Shown here: positions 9,043-19,394 of the stretch, in pieces
Layout: each line of letters starts with the position of its first letter
How positions within the stretch are numbered: position 1 is the first letter of the stretch
From: Bacteroidaceae bacterium
Lineage (GTDB): Bacteria; Bacteroidota; Bacteroidia; Bacteroidales; Bacteroidaceae
NCBI GenBank assembly: GCA_017619335.1
Contig: JAFZSP010000071.1
Location: 42,470 to 106,469 of the forward strand
DNA: 64,000 nt
Direction of reading: 5' to 3'
Notes under the pieces: generated by a model
Database searches by the model: none
The model's input: only the letters and a program-made list of their open reading frames with translations
What the model was told of the DNA's origin: nothing
Program-made: the position numbers and the translations under genes

Positions 9043-9937
9043 TTCTGCATTAAACATATTAGTCACAGGAGCTTGCGGGCAGTTGGGCAATGAGATGCAG
9101 CTACAAGCAGCCGCGAACTCACAGCACAGTTGGCACTTCACCGATGTCGCCACTGGTCGGGTGGACGGCGTATTCGCCGTCTCTCCCTTGGACATCACCG
9201 ACCCCGCTGCCATCGATACCTTCGTGCAGCAAAAATCAATTGACATCATTGTGAACTGTGCTGCCTACACTGCTGTGGACCGTGCCGAGAGCGAGCCTGA
9301 GAAAGCCCACCTACTGAACGCCACCGCCCCTGGTTACTTGGCCGCTGCTGTGCAGCGTCGCTGTGGGCACCTCATTCAGATTTCCACAGATTACGTCTTT
9401 GACGGTACCGCTCACATTCCTTATACCGAAGACTGCCCCACATGCCCTGCCTCTGTCTATGGACTCACGAAACTCGCTGGTGAAGAGGCTGTTGTAACGG
9501 CTAATCCCTCTGCAATGATTATTCGCACGGCCTGGCTCTACAGCCGTTTCGGCAACAACTTTATGAAGACGATGTTGCGCTTAGGACGTGAGAAGGATAC
9601 CCTCGGTGTCATCTTTGACCAAATCGGCACTCCCACCTACGCCCGTGACTTGGCCGCCGCCATCATGACCGCCATCAACAGTGGCATCCAACCCGGCACC
9701 TATCACTTTTCTGACGAGGGCGTCTGCTCCTGGTTTGACTTCACACTTGCCATTCACCGGATGGCCGGTATCAACACCTGCCGAGTGCGCCCCCTGCACA
9801 CTGCCGAGTACCCCACGCCCGCTGCCCGTCCGCATTACAGCGTGCTGGACAAGAGCAAGATAAAGGCGACCTACCACCTGGAAATACCACATTGGGAAAC
9901 CAGCCTTCAAGCCTGTTTAAAAGAATTCTTACTTTAA
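9038..9937 (+). CDS. rfbD: dTDP-4-dehydrorhamnose reductase
   Basis: A 299-aa short-chain dehydrogenase/reductase that makes the last step of dTDP-L-rhamnose synthesis. The Rossmann motif VTGACGQLGNEM lies near residue 10. STDYVFDG and the catalytic Tyr-Lys of YGLTKLAGE lie near 125-150. Length is typical. It is not next to rfbC, which lies at 30729-31289; rfbA and rfbB are not in the window. The ATG sits in a 7-bp repeat. Confidence 0.93.
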   Translation: MNSALNILVTGACGQLGNEMQLQAAANSQHSWHFTDVATGRVDGVFAVSPLDITDPAAIDTFVQQKSIDIIVNCAAYTAVDRAESEPEKAHLLNATAPGYLAAAVQRRCGHLIQISTDYVFDGTAHIPYTEDCPTCPASVYGLTKLAGEEAVVTANPSAMIIRTAWLYSRFGNNFMKTMLRLGREKDTLGVIFDQIGTPTYARDLAAAIMTAINSGIQPGTYHFSDEGVCSWFDFTLAIHRMAGINTCRVRPLHTAEYPTPAARPHYSVLDKSKIKATYHLEIPHWETSLQACLKEFLL

Positions 9938-9949
9938 ATACACACACCC

Positions 9950-11539
9950 TTGAACCCAGAAATAGAACGCAGGCGAACATTCGCCATCATATCCCACCCG
10001 GACGCCGGTAAAACCACCTTGACCGAGAAACTGCTGCTCTTTGGCGGTCAGATTCAGGTGGCTGGTGCCGTGAAGAGCAATAAAATCCGCAAGACTGCCA
10101 CCTCCGACTGGATGGAAATAGAGAAGCAACGCGGCATCTCTGTGACCACCTCTGTCATGGAATTTGACTATGAGCCCTCGGGGGATGCTGAGGCGGCCTA
10201 TAAAGTGAACATCCTCGACACCCCTGGTCATCAGGACTTTGCCGAGGACACCTTCCGCACGCTGACCGCTGTAGATTCTGCCATCATCGTCATTGACGGT
10301 GCCAAAGGCGTGGAGACACAGACCCGTAAGTTGATGACAGTCTGTCGCATGCGCAAGACGCCCGTCATAGTCTTCGTGAACAAGATGGACCGTGAGGGTA
10401 AAGACCCCTTTGACCTCTTGGACGAGTTGGAAGAGGAACTGCAGATCAAGGTGCGTCCGCTATCGTGGCCCATCAATCAGGGTCAGCGCTTCAAGGGCGT
10501 CTATAACATTTACGAGCAGAACCTGAACCTTTTTACCCCTGATAAACAGCGCGTCACGGAAAAAGTCATCGTGGAGCTGAATTCGGCAGAGCTGGAGAAG
10601 ATGGTGGGTGAAGATGATGCCCAGAAACTGCGCGACGACCTGGAAATTATCGAAGGCGTCTATCCCGAGTTTGATAGGCTGACCTATCTGAACGCCGAGG
10701 TGGCTCCAGTCTTCTTCGGTTCTGCCCTCAATAATTTCGGTGTCAAGGAGTTGTTGGACTGCTTTGTGGAGATTGCTCCATCGCCGCGTCCCACCAAAGC
10801 CGAAGAACGTGACGTGCAGCCCGAGGAACCCAAGTTCACGGGTTTCATCTTCAAAATAACGGCTAATATCGATCCCAACCATCGTTCTTGTATAGCCTTC
10901 TGCAAGGTCTGTTCCGGCAAGTTCATACGCAACGCACCCTATCTGCATGTGCGTCAGGGGAAAACGGTTCGTTTCTCTTCTCCCACACAATTCATGGCGC
11001 AGCGAAAGAGCACCATCGATGAGGCTTGGCCGGGTGATATCGTTGGTCTGCCAGACAACGGCATTTTCAAGATTGGTGACACGCTGACGGAGGGAGAACA
11101 GCTGCATTTCCGCGGTTTGCCCAGCTTCTCTCCGGAGATGTTCAAGTACATCGAGAACGCCGACCCGATGAAAACCAAGCAGTTGGAGAAAGGCATCACG
11201 CAGCTGATGGACGAGGGTGTGGCACAGTTGTTTATCAACCAGTTCAATGGGCGCAAACTCATAGGAACCGTGGGGCAGTTGCAGTTTGAAGTTATTCAGT
11301 ATCGTCTTGAAAATGAGTATGGTGCCAAGTGCCGCTGGGAACCCGCCAGCTTGTACAAGGCGTGCTGGATAGAGAGTGATGATGTGGCGCAGTTGGAGAC
11401 TTTCAAGAAGCGCAAGTACCAGTATATGGCTCGCGACCTGGAAGGCCGTGATGTGTTCCTTGCCGATTCTGCCTACGTCCTTTCGATGGCGCAGCAGGAT
11501 TTCGAACATATTAAGTTCCACTTTACATCAGAATTTTAA
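9950..11539 (+). CDS. prfC: Peptide chain release factor 3
   Basis: A 529-aa translational GTPase that recycles RF1/RF2 from terminating ribosomes. GTP-binding motifs: G1 [13 protein letters not shown] near residue 16, G3 DTPGHQDF near 90 and G4 NKMD near 145, followed by EF-Tu-like domain 2 and the RF3 C-terminal domain. The start is unusual: the only reasonable codon is TTG at 9950, because an in-frame TAA lies five codons upstream and the next sequence is already conserved. Its stop overlaps the next start (TAATG). Confidence 0.95.
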   Translation: MNPEIERRRTFAIISHPDAGKTTLTEKLLLFGGQIQVAGAVKSNKIRKTATSDWMEIEKQRGISVTTSVMEFDYEPSGDAEAAYKVNILDTPGHQDFAEDTFRTLTAVDSAIIVIDGAKGVETQTRKLMTVCRMRKTPVIVFVNKMDREGKDPFDLLDELEEELQIKVRPLSWPINQGQRFKGVYNIYEQNLNLFTPDKQRVTEKVIVELNSAELEKMVGEDDAQKLRDDLEIIEGVYPEFDRLTYLNAEVAPVFFGSALNNFGVKELLDCFVEIAPSPRPTKAEERDVQPEEPKFTGFIFKITANIDPNHRSCIAFCKVCSGKFIRNAPYLHVRQGKTVRFSSPTQFMAQRKSTIDEAWPGDIVGLPDNGIFKIGDTLTEGEQLHFRGLPSFSPEMFKYIENADPMKTKQLEKGITQLMDEGVAQLFINQFNGRKLIGTVGQLQFEVIQYRLENEYGAKCRWEPASLYKACWIESDDVAQLETFKKRKYQYMARDLEGRDVFLADSAYVLSMAQQDFEHIKFHFTSEF

Positions 11540-12114
11540 TGAGCAGAGAGAGAGACGATGATATAAAGAATGCCATTGACGTGCTGAAACGAGGAGGCAC
11601 CATCCTGTATCCCACGGACACCATCTGGGGTATTGGCTGTGATGCCACGAACCCTGATGCCGTCAGGAAAGTTTTTGACATCAAGCAGCGCTCGGACAGC
11701 AAGGCGCTCATCTGCTTGGTGGATAGCCCGGGACGCCTGCAGCGTTACATCCGCCATGTGCCAGATGTAGCGTGGGACATCATAGATCTGGCCACTAAAC
11801 CTACCACTGTTATTCTGAATGGTGTCAATGGCTTGGCCCCCAATCTCTTGGCGGAAGACGGAAGCGTGGGGCTGCGTGTTACCAACGAGGTGTTCTCCCA
11901 CAACCTCTGTTACCGCTTCCAGAAGGCCATCGTCAGCACCTCTGCCAATATCAGCGGACAGCCTGCACCACAGACTTTTGCAGACGTTGATCCCGCCATC
12001 ATCAGCGCTGTGGATTACGTCTGTCTCTCTCGGCAGAGGGACACCTCGCGTCATGAACCCAGCTCTGTCATTAAGCTCACTCCCTCGGGAGAAGTCACGA
12101 TAATAAGGAAATAA
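11539..12114 (+). CDS. tsaC: L-threonylcarbamoyladenylate synthase (Sua5/YrdC family)
   Basis: A 191-aa YrdC-domain protein. It makes threonylcarbamoyl-AMP from threonine, bicarbonate and ATP for the t6A37 modification of tRNAs. Typical features are the basic/Thr-rich LYPTDTIWGIGCDA near residue 22, IKQRSDSKALICL near 55 and STSANISGQPAP near 133. It lacks the extra Sua5 C-terminal domain, as expected for TsaC length. It is translationally coupled to prfC by the TAATG overlap, so both translation genes share an operon. Confidence 0.9.
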   Translation: MSRERDDDIKNAIDVLKRGGTILYPTDTIWGIGCDATNPDAVRKVFDIKQRSDSKALICLVDSPGRLQRYIRHVPDVAWDIIDLATKPTTVILNGVNGLAPNLLAEDGSVGLRVTNEVFSHNLCYRFQKAIVSTSANISGQPAPQTFADVDPAIISAVDYVCLSRQRDTSRHEPSSVIKLTPSGEVTIIRK

Positions 12115-12128
12115 ATATATCATTCTAT

Positions 12129-13967
12129 ATGCACAGTATCAAGTCGATAGCTCGTGTTTACGCCAAGTCTGTGATGACGTTCTTGGCCAAGAGGGCAGGC
12201 AAGGAGTCCAAACGTCTGATGCTCCTGCTGGCGTTCATCGTGGGCGTGTTGACGGCGTTGGCGGGTTTGCTGCTGAAGTGGTTCATTCACTGGGTGGAAC
12301 ACATGCTGACCAACCATTTCTCCATCACGGGTGCCAACTGGCCCTATCTGGTCTATCCCGTCGTGGGAATCCTGCTCACGGGTCTCTTCGTGCGGTACAT
12401 CGTGCGTGATGACATTGGCCACGGTATCACGAAAATCCTTTACGCCATTGCTCGCAAACAGAGTGTCATCAAGCCCCATAATACTTGGTCTTCTGTGGTG
12501 GCTTCTGGTATTACTATCGGCTTCGGAGGCAGTGTTGGAGCCGAGGCGCCAATTGTGCTGACGGGTTCAGCCATCGGTTCCACCCTGGGGCAGGTGTTCC
12601 ACCTGGACAGTAAGAAGATGATGCTCCTTGTGGGTTGCGGTGCGGCAGGTGCCGTCTCAGGTATCTTTAAGGCACCCATCGCTGGTCTGGTGTTCACGCT
12701 GGAAGTGCTGATGATAGATTTCACACTGGGCAGCTTGCTTCCGCTACTGGTCAGTTGTGTGACGGCGGCCGCAGTGACCTTTGCACTTGCCGGCACAGAC
12801 AACCTCTTTGAGTTCCACTTGGTGAACGCGTTCTGTATCGAGCGCGTACCTGCGTATATATTATTAGGTGTTTTCTGCGGACTCATCTCGCTGTACTTCA
12901 CCCGCGTGATGAATTGGCTTGAAGATCAGTTCCGGCGCTTGGGTTCGCCCTGGAAACGTTTCCTTATTGCCAGCCCCATTCTCAGCGTGCTGATCTTCCT
13001 CTTCCCTTCACTCTATGGCGAAGGTTATGAAATGATTAGCCTGCTGCTCAACGGTCAGGGCGAAGGCGACTGGAACCAGGTGCTGGAGGGCTCGTTCTTC
13101 TACGCTGCTCCACAGTTGCTGCTGGTCTATCTGGCAGGTATTATCGTTTTCAAGGTCTTCGCTACCACAGCCACCAACAGCGGCGGTGGTTGCGGCGGTA
13201 CCTTTGCGCCCAGCCTTTTCCTTGGTTGTGTCTCTGGCTTCCTCTTCGCCTCACTATGGAATCTCCTGTCCATTCATTATTCTCCGTTCCTCATTCATGA
13301 TGCATTGCTGGCGCCTGTGCCGGAGAACAATTTCTCGCTCTTGGGAATGGCAGGTTTGATGAGTGGCGTGATGCATGCGCCGTTGACAGGAATCTTTCTA
13401 ATCGCCGAACTCACAGGTGGTTATGGACTTTTCCTGCCACTGATGATTGTGGCGGTGTGCTCATACTTGACCATCATCATCTTTGAACCCCACAGTATTT
13501 ACACGATGCGTCTGGCACGCAAAGGTGAGCTGGTGACACATAACAAGGATCAGGCCATCCTCACGCTGATGTCCATGGATTCTGTGATAGAGCGTTACGA
13601 GGAGCACCTGCATCCGTGGGATGATCTGGGCGAGGTCGTGCGTCAGATCTCAGATTCCAATCGCGATATCTTTCCTGTGGTGGACGAGGCGGGTAAGCTC
13701 TTGAATGTCTTGGTGTTGGATCGTGTGCGTCATGTGATGTTCCGCACTGAGCTCTACCACCGCTTGCACGTCAGTGACCTCATGTCCCGTCTGGCAGCCC
13801 GCCTGAAGGTGGGTGACCCGATGGATCTCGTTATGGCTACTTTTGATCGGACTCAGGCCTGGATGCTCCCCGTGGTGGATGACGATGGCATTTTCATTGG
13901 CTTCATCCGACGCAGCCACGTCTTCGCCCTCTATCGCACCATGATGCAGGATATGAGTGAAGAATAA
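12129..13967 (+). CDS. ClC-family chloride channel/transporter with CBS domains
   Basis: A 612-aa inner-membrane protein. Roughly residues 25-460 form the multi-helix ClC core, with the ion-path motif GGSVGAEAPIV near 135, whose Glu corresponds to the gating glutamate, and GGGCGGTFAPSLFLG near 355. Residues about 470-605 form a pair of CBS domains (DIFPVVDEAG; WMLPVVDDDG) that usually bind adenine nucleotides. It exchanges chloride, or another small anion, for protons, or conducts it. It follows tsaC by 14 nt in the same operon. Confidence 0.9.
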   Translation: MHSIKSIARVYAKSVMTFLAKRAGKESKRLMLLLAFIVGVLTALAGLLLKWFIHWVEHMLTNHFSITGANWPYLVYPVVGILLTGLFVRYIVRDDIGHGITKILYAIARKQSVIKPHNTWSSVVASGITIGFGGSVGAEAPIVLTGSAIGSTLGQVFHLDSKKMMLLVGCGAAGAVSGIFKAPIAGLVFTLEVLMIDFTLGSLLPLLVSCVTAAAVTFALAGTDNLFEFHLVNAFCIERVPAYILLGVFCGLISLYFTRVMNWLEDQFRRLGSPWKRFLIASPILSVLIFLFPSLYGEGYEMISLLLNGQGEGDWNQVLEGSFFYAAPQLLLVYLAGIIVFKVFATTATNSGGGCGGTFAPSLFLGCVSGFLFASLWNLLSIHYSPFLIHDALLAPVPENNFSLLGMAGLMSGVMHAPLTGIFLIAELTGGYGLFLPLMIVAVCSYLTIIIFEPHSIYTMRLARKGELVTHNKDQAILTLMSMDSVIERYEEHLHPWDDLGEVVRQISDSNRDIFPVVDEAGKLLNVLVLDRVRHVMFRTELYHRLHVSDLMSRLAARLKVGDPMDLVMATFDRTQAWMLPVVDDDGIFIGFIRRSHVFALYRTMMQDMSEE

Positions 13968-14000
13968 TGGACTTTCACATATTTCATAATTATTTCATCT

Positions 14001-14918
14001 ATGCGCATCATTTTCATGGGCACTCCCGAATTTGCGGTGGAATCCCTCAAGAAACTCGTTGATAATAAATATAATGTGGTGGCGGTGGTCACCATGCCGG
14101 ACAAGGCGGTGGGTCGCCATCATGAAACGCTGCAGGCGTCTGCCGTGAAACAATATGCGGTGGGGCAGGGGATTCCTGTGCTGCAGCCCGAGCGTCTGAA
14201 GGATGAGGGCTTCCTGGAGGAACTGCGGAGCTATCATGCTGACTTGCAGGTGGTGGTGGCCTTCCGTATGCTACCCGAGGTGGTGTGGGCTATGCCGCAG
14301 TTGGGTACCTTCAACCTGCACGCCGCACTACTGCCTCAGTACCGCGGCGCCGCCCCCATCAACTGGGCTGTCATCAATGGCGAGACGGAAACCGGCGTGA
14401 CCACCTTCTTTCTGGATCATGATATAGATACAGGCCGCATTATTCATCGCGTGCCGGCACCCATCGCCGATACCGACACCGTGGGCGACGTTCACGACCG
14501 CTTGATGCTCCTTGGCGCCGACCTTGTGCTGCAGACGGTCAGGGATATTGAGAAAGGCCAGGTTCAGACGTTTCCACAGCCAGAATCTGACTTTCTGCAC
14601 TCCGCTCCCAAGCTCTCCCGTGAAAACACCCAGATTCGCTGGAGTCAGCACACCGTCAAGTCAGCCTACGACTTCATTCGCGGCCTCTCTCCCTATCCCG
14701 GCGCCTGGACCACACTCCGCACTGCCGATGGGCGGGAGACACAGCTGAAGGTGTTCTTTGCGGAGAAGGTGGAAGAAGGGGGGTCTCCCCTCACCATCCC
14801 TCTCTCCGACGGCTACCTGCGCCTCACCGACCTCCAATTGGCAGGAAAGCGGCGCATGAAGGCCGAAGAGTTCTTGCGAGGAGCCCATTTGGAGGGCACA
14901 ACACTTGTAGAAGTGTGA
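14001..14918 (+). CDS. fmt: Methionyl-tRNA formyltransferase
   Basis: A 305-aa enzyme that formylates initiator Met-tRNA using 10-formyl-THF. The formyltransferase motifs are GTPEFAVESL near residue 7, the Asn/His catalytic stretch FNLHAALLPQYRGAAPINWAV near 105 and the Asp in FFLDHDIDTG near 140. The C-terminal OB-like domain (YPGAWTTL to the end) is present but slightly short compared with the usual 315-320 aa. It is the last gene of the run beginning at prfC. Confidence 0.93.
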   Translation: MRIIFMGTPEFAVESLKKLVDNKYNVVAVVTMPDKAVGRHHETLQASAVKQYAVGQGIPVLQPERLKDEGFLEELRSYHADLQVVVAFRMLPEVVWAMPQLGTFNLHAALLPQYRGAAPINWAVINGETETGVTTFFLDHDIDTGRIIHRVPAPIADTDTVGDVHDRLMLLGADLVLQTVRDIEKGQVQTFPQPESDFLHSAPKLSRENTQIRWSQHTVKSAYDFIRGLSPYPGAWTTLRTADGRETQLKVFFAEKVEEGGSPLTIPLSDGYLRLTDLQLAGKRRMKAEEFLRGAHLEGTTLVEV

Positions 14919-14990
14919 AAAAAACTTAAATTTCGGCTAATTTTAGAAAAAATATCTAAACACTCAACCCTCAACTCTAAACTTTTTACA

Positions 14991-14998
14991 TACCTTTG
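14991..14998 (+). promoter_or_regulatory. -7 box for the ECF sigma factor gene
   Basis: TACCTTTG matches TAnnTTTG, followed by a leader of about 125 nt. No clear -33 TTTG is seen in the AT-rich upstream sequence. Confidence 0.5.
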
Positions 14999-15123
14999 CA
15001 CCCGCATAGTGCCAAAAACGGCTCTCTTGCACCTCATTAATATCTATTTTTATACATTTAACTTCTAAAAACTTCATTGCCTATCGACAAAACATTACTC
15101 CTAACAACTTTAAGTAGAAAGTA

Positions 15124-15720
15124 ATGCAAAATCTCAAGACGGAGACTGACGAGCAACTCGTCAAGCTCTATGAAGATGGTAATGATGCAGCGTTTGACGT
15201 TCTCCTCGATCGCTACCAGAAGTCCGTTTACGGTTATATTCTCACCATCGTCTGTGACGTGGATCGTGCAGACGACATCTTCCAGGACACCTTCTTCAAG
15301 GCCATCCACTACATCCGTAGCCACCGTTACGTGGATAGCGGTAAGTTTCAGGCGTGGCTCATCCGCATCGCTCGCAACCTCATCTGTGACACCCACCGTC
15401 GCAAGGCTCCTATCGTGGATATTGCCGATGAAAAGGAGCGTGCCCGCGTGATGGAGAACCCCACCATGGCAGTGGGGTCCATCGAGGACGACCTGCACAA
15501 CGCGCAGACCGTCTCAGACCTTACCTCAATGATTACCTACCTCCCAGAACCGCAGCAGGAGGTGGTGCGCATGCGCATCTTCGAGAACCGCTCCTTCAAG
15601 GAAATCGCCCAGCTCACCAACTGCTCCATCAACACAGCCCTGGGCCGAATGCGTTATGCTGTCATCAACCTTCGCCGCATGGCCGCCACCCGTGACCTCA
15701 CCCTTGTGGAGTACGATTAA
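15124..15720 (+). CDS. RNA polymerase ECF-type sigma factor
   Basis: A 198-aa sigma-70 family protein with region 2 (DDIFQDTFFKAIHYI, FQAWLIRIARNLICDTHRR) and region 4 (LPEPQQEVVRMRIFENRSFKEIAQLTNCSINTALGRM), the latter being the -35-binding helix-turn-helix. No anti-sigma (FecR) gene is adjacent, and the next gene is a SusC homologue separated by a terminator and its own promoter. It may be a stand-alone ECF regulator of global type. It has its own promoter and a strong terminator, so it is monocistronic. Confidence 0.9.
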   Translation: MQNLKTETDEQLVKLYEDGNDAAFDVLLDRYQKSVYGYILTIVCDVDRADDIFQDTFFKAIHYIRSHRYVDSGKFQAWLIRIARNLICDTHRRKAPIVDIADEKERARVMENPTMAVGSIEDDLHNAQTVSDLTSMITYLPEPQQEVVRMRIFENRSFKEIAQLTNCSINTALGRMRYAVINLRRMAATRDLTLVEYD

Positions 15721-15735
15721 GTGCAAAGTAAAAAA

Positions 15736-15775
15736 GCTTGCCCCCGTCACGATGGATGATGCGGGCAAGTTTTTT
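15736..15775 (+). terminator. Rho-independent terminator of the sigma factor gene
   Basis: Arms CTTGCCC (15737-15743) and GGGCAAG (15763-15769), followed by seven T. The A-run before the left arm may allow use on the other strand too. Confidence 0.85.
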
Positions 15776-15880
15776 GCGTCATTTTGTTGCACAAATTGCT
15801 GCTTTGCGTGCCAAAATGAATGTGTGAAAGGCTTTTTTTGTTAAAAATGAGTTAGCGACCGCACTTTTTTTGAAATTTTT

Positions 15881-15911
15881 ATTGCGGTATGCTAAAAAAG
15901 TATTAATTTTG
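15881..15911 (+). promoter_or_regulatory. Promoter of the SusC/SusD locus with a long leader
   Basis: A -7 box TAATTTTG (15904-15911) lies 19 nt after a TTG (15882-15884) that may be the -33 element. The leader to the SusC ATG is about 180 nt and contains a small GCCCC/GGGGC hairpin near 15953-15968, so post-transcriptional control is possible. Confidence 0.6.
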
Positions 15912-16092
15912 CGCCGTCTTTTGCGGAAAAAGTGCAAAAAGTGTTGCCCTGAGGCCCCCGAAGAGGGGCGGAATACATCTTTATAATATTATGCGCGCCC
16001 GCGAGGCTGGTCGATAATGATAGAAAAGAAAGGCTTCTGCCAACAAATAAAAATAAGATAACTAAAAATTATGTTTAATTAAGAGAGTATTT

Positions 16093-19000
16093 ATGGAAAA
16101 AAGACTCATTGTTTTCCTGGGTAGCTTGTTCCTCTGTCTTGGAATGGCAATAGCCCAAACTCAAGTGAAAGGCACCGTCATCAGTGCAGATGACGGCGAA
16201 CCCTTGCCCGGTGCCTCCGTCAAGATCGTTGGCGAGAAGACGGGTACTATCACAGATGCGAACGGCGATTTCGTTATCACCGTTCCCGACCAGAACACAC
16301 GTCTGGAGATTTCCCACATTGGTATGCTTCGCCGCATCATCCGTGCTCGCAACGGCATGCGCATCGCGCTGGACAGTGACGAGAGCCTGATGACGGAACT
16401 GATGGTCGTGGCTTTCGGTCAGCAGACTAAGGAGTCCTTCACGGGTTCCGCTGTGGTGCTGAATTCCGATGACCTGAAGAAGAAAACCACCTCCAACGTG
16501 GCCAACGCCCTCGTGGGTGAAGTCGCCGGTCTGCAGATGACAGGCCAAAGCGGTGCTCCCGGTGCCGGCGCAGGTAACATCTATATCCGCGGTATCAGCT
16601 CCCTCTACTCTGATGTCTCCCCGCTGATTATCGTCGATGGTGCTCCCTATTATGCCAGCCTGACGAACATCAATTCTGACGATATCGAGAGTGTGACCGT
16701 GCTGAAGGACGCTGCCTCTGCAGCCCTGTACGGTGCAGCCGGTGCTGCCGGTGTCATTCTGGTGACCACCAAGAAGGGTCGTACACCTGAAGCTGTCATC
16801 AACGTGGATATGAAGTGGGGTGCCAACACCCGTGCCGTGCAGGACTACGAAACCATTCAGGATCCCGCACAGTACTACGAGACCTACTACGGCATGATGA
16901 ACAACTACTACAAGAGTGCACAGGGTTATAGCACACTGGCTGCCAGCGCTGCTGCCAACAATGCTACGCTGAACCGCCTGGGTTACAACGTTTATACCGT
17001 TCCCGAGGGACAGTTCCTTATCGGTACGAATGGTCGCCTGAACCCCAACGCCACCCTGGGCCGCCAGTACACCGCCAGCAACGGTGAGACCTACTACCTC
17101 ACTCCCGACAACTGGACAGATGCTGCCTACAAGACCGCCCTGCGTCAGGAATACAACGTCAACGTCAGTGCAGGTACCACTAAGAGCAGCTTCTACGCCA
17201 GCGCAGGCTACCTGAAGGAAGACGGTATCATCGAGTACTCCGACTATGAGCGCTTCAATGCACGTCTGAAGGCCGACTACCAGGCCAAGAAGTGGTTGAA
17301 AGTTGGTGCTAACATTGGTTACACTCACAGCAACACCAACAGCAACCCGAACATGAGCACCAGCTGGGGCAGCACCAACCTGATGTACCTTACTACCTAC
17401 ATCGCTCCTATCTTCCCCATCTACGTGCGCGTGTTGGACGAAAACGGCAACCCCGTGATTCGCAAGGACCAGTATGGTCACGACCAGTATGACTTCGGTG
17501 TACCCGCCAGTAACTATGTCGGTACTCCCACCCGTGGTTTCATGAGCACCAGTAACCCCTTGGGTTCCAACCGCTACAACGTCTCCACTGTGGAAGGCCA
17601 CCAGTTGAACCAGACCTACACTGCAGACGTGCAGTTCACAGACTGGTTGCGCTTCAACAGCACCAACAACATCAACCTGGGTCTGACCAACTACACCCAC
17701 TACGACAACCCCTATGAGGGTCCCTCCGCAGGTGAAAAGGGTAAACTCACCAAGTACCAGAGCAACAACTTCCGTCAGGACTACATCCAGACGCTGAACT
17801 TCCACAAACTCTTTGGGCTGCACGACATCAACGTCACATTGGGTCATGAGTGGAACAAGACTCGCGCCAAGTACCTGGAAGGCGATGCACGCAACGGTTT
17901 CTCTGCTGAGATTCTGGAGCTCAACGCTTTCGGTGACCGCTACGACAACTACTCCTACACCAGTGAGTTCAACCGTGAAGGTTGGTTCGCCAACGCTCTT
18001 TACAACTATGACGAGCGTTACTTCCTCTCTGGAGCTTTCCGTCGCGATGCTTCCTCCTACTTCGACAAGGATCACCGCTGGGGTAACTTCTGGAGTGCAG
18101 GTGCTGCATGGCTCATCCAGAAGGAGAACTTCTTCCAGAACCTCGATGCCAGCTGGGTGGATCAGTTGAAACTGAAATTCTCCATTGGCCAGCAGGGTAA
18201 CGACGGTATTGGTAGCTGGTTCTACACCAATATGTACTCCCTCACCCGCAACGGCACGGATATTGTTCCCTCCTTCTCCCGCCTGGGTAACAAGGAAATC
18301 ACTTGGGAGACCACAACCAACATCAACGTCGGTCTCGAGTTCAGCTTCTGGCGCGGACGTCTGACTGGTAGCTTCGACTACTACAACAAGAAGACCACCG
18401 ACCTGCTTTTCTGGCTGAACATCCCCGAGAGCTACGGTACTCGTGGTTACTATTCAAATATTGGTGACATCCGCAACCAGGGTGTGGAACTCACATTGAA
18501 TGGCGATATTGTCCGCTCCAAGGACATCACTTGGAACGTCGGCCTGAACCTCTCCCACAACAAGGGCAAGATCCTGAAGCTCCCCGAGAGCAAGATCAAG
18601 GAGAACGGTGGCTTCGGGGCACGTGAGAACTACACCGATTTCTACTGCTGGTATGAGGAAGGTGGCGATATGCTGAATGCCTTCATCGTGGAATATGCAG
18701 GTGTTAACGAGGAGGGTCAGGAACTCTATTGGTATGACGCAGACCTCCTGAGCGAGGACGGTTCCACCATGAATACCTCCAAGCCCGGTAAGAACCACAG
18801 CGGCACCACCACCGACTACAGCATGGCCAGCCGTTATGCCCAGGGTAGCACCATGCCTAAGCTCACTGGCGGTTTCAACACCACTTTGAAGGTTTATAAC
18901 TTCGACTTCAATGCTAACTTCGACTTCCAGCTTGGAGGCAAGGTCTTCGACAGCACCTATCAGAGCTTGATGGCACCTGAAAGCGGCAACTCCGTGGCTG

Positions 19001-19350
19001 CCCGCACATGGCACCTCGACGTTCTGAACTCCTGGACACCCGAGAACACCGGCAGCGATATCCCCCGCTTCCAGTACAACGACCAATATACTGCTTCCAG
19101 CAGCACTCGTTTCCTGACCAGCGCCCGTTACCTGAACTTCCAGAGCTTCAGCGTCGGTTACACCTTGCCTCAGAGCTTCACCCGCAAGCTGCAGATCAAC
19201 AAGCTGCGCTTCTATGTCCAGGGTCAGAACCTCTGCTTCTGGAGCGTTCGTAAGGGCTTCGATCCCCGCTACTCCTATGGTGCTACTGCTAACACTAATG
19301 TTTATTCACCCGTCCGCACCATCTCCGGCGGTGTGCAGGTTTCCTTCTAA
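16093..19350 (+). CDS. SusC/RagA-family TonB-dependent outer-membrane transporter
   Basis: A 1085-aa outer-membrane receptor. It has a signal peptide (IVFLGSLFLCLGMAIAQ), a carboxypeptidase-regulatory-like domain (VKGTVISADDGEPLPGASVK, about residues 23-100), a TonB-dependent plug with NALVGEVAGLQM, YIRGISSLYSDVSPLIIVDG and SDDIESVTVLKDAASAALYGA (about 130-235), then the 22-strand barrel. With the adjacent SusD it forms a lidded importer energised by TonB. The downstream C10 protease suggests the cargo is peptide (RagAB-like) rather than glycan. No carbohydrate enzyme lies in this operon. Confidence 0.95.
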   Translation: MEKRLIVFLGSLFLCLGMAIAQTQVKGTVISADDGEPLPGASVKIVGEKTGTITDANGDFVITVPDQNTRLEISHIGMLRRIIRARNGMRIALDSDESLMTELMVVAFGQQTKESFTGSAVVLNSDDLKKKTTSNVANALVGEVAGLQMTGQSGAPGAGAGNIYIRGISSLYSDVSPLIIVDGAPYYASLTNINSDDIESVTVLKDAASAALYGAAGAAGVILVTTKKGRTPEAVINVDMKWGANTRAVQDYETIQDPAQYYETYYGMMNNYYKSAQGYSTLAASAAANNATLNRLGYNVYTVPEGQFLIGTNGRLNPNATLGRQYTASNGETYYLTPDNWTDAAYKTALRQEYNVNVSAGTTKSSFYASAGYLKEDGIIEYSDYERFNARLKADYQAKKWLKVGANIGYTHSNTNSNPNMSTSWGSTNLMYLTTYIAPIFPIYVRVLDENGNPVIRKDQYGHDQYDFGVPASNYVGTPTRGFMSTSNPLGSNRYNVSTVEGHQLNQTYTADVQFTDWLRFNSTNNINLGLTNYTHYDNPYEGPSAGEKGKLTKYQSNNFRQDYIQTLNFHKLFGLHDINVTLGHEWNKTRAKYLEGDARNGFSAEILELNAFGDRYDNYSYTSEFNREGWFANALYNYDERYFLSGAFRRDASSYFDKDHRWGNFWSAGAAWLIQKENFFQNLDASWVDQLKLKFSIGQQGNDGIGSWFYTNMYSLTRNGTDIVPSFSRLGNKEITWETTTNINVGLEFSFWRGRLTGSFDYYNKKTTDLLFWLNIPESYGTRGYYSNIGDIRNQGVELTLNGDIVRSKDITWNVGLNLSHNKGKILKLPESKIKENGGFGARENYTDFYCWYEEGGDMLNAFIVEYAGVNEEGQELYWYDADLLSEDGSTMNTSKPGKNHSGTTTDYSMASRYAQGSTMPKLTGGFNTTLKVYNFDFNANFDFQLGGKVFDSTYQSLMAPESGNSVAARTWHLDVLNSWTPENTGSDIPRFQYNDQYTASSSTRFLTSARYLNFQSFSVGYTLPQSFTRKLQINKLRFYVQGQNLCFWSVRKGFDPRYSYGATANTNVYSPVRTISGGVQVSF

Positions 19351-19371
19351 CGTAATTCATAACGTAATTCA
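19348..19371. repeat. 12-bp perfect tandem duplication between susC and susD
   Basis: TAACGTAATTCA occurs twice back to back. The first copy supplies the SusC stop codon. Confidence 0.6.
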
Positions 19372-19394
19372 TCATATATAAAGAATATACAGAT

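Noticed and set aside
10460..11521. Long antisense frame over prfC
   Set aside because: prfC is certain on the other strand and the antisense protein shows no family features.
16075..18075. 666-codon open frame antisense to the SusC gene
   Set aside because: It mirrors SusC codon bias, is valine/glycine-rich without domains, and has no promoter; a shadow of the real gene.
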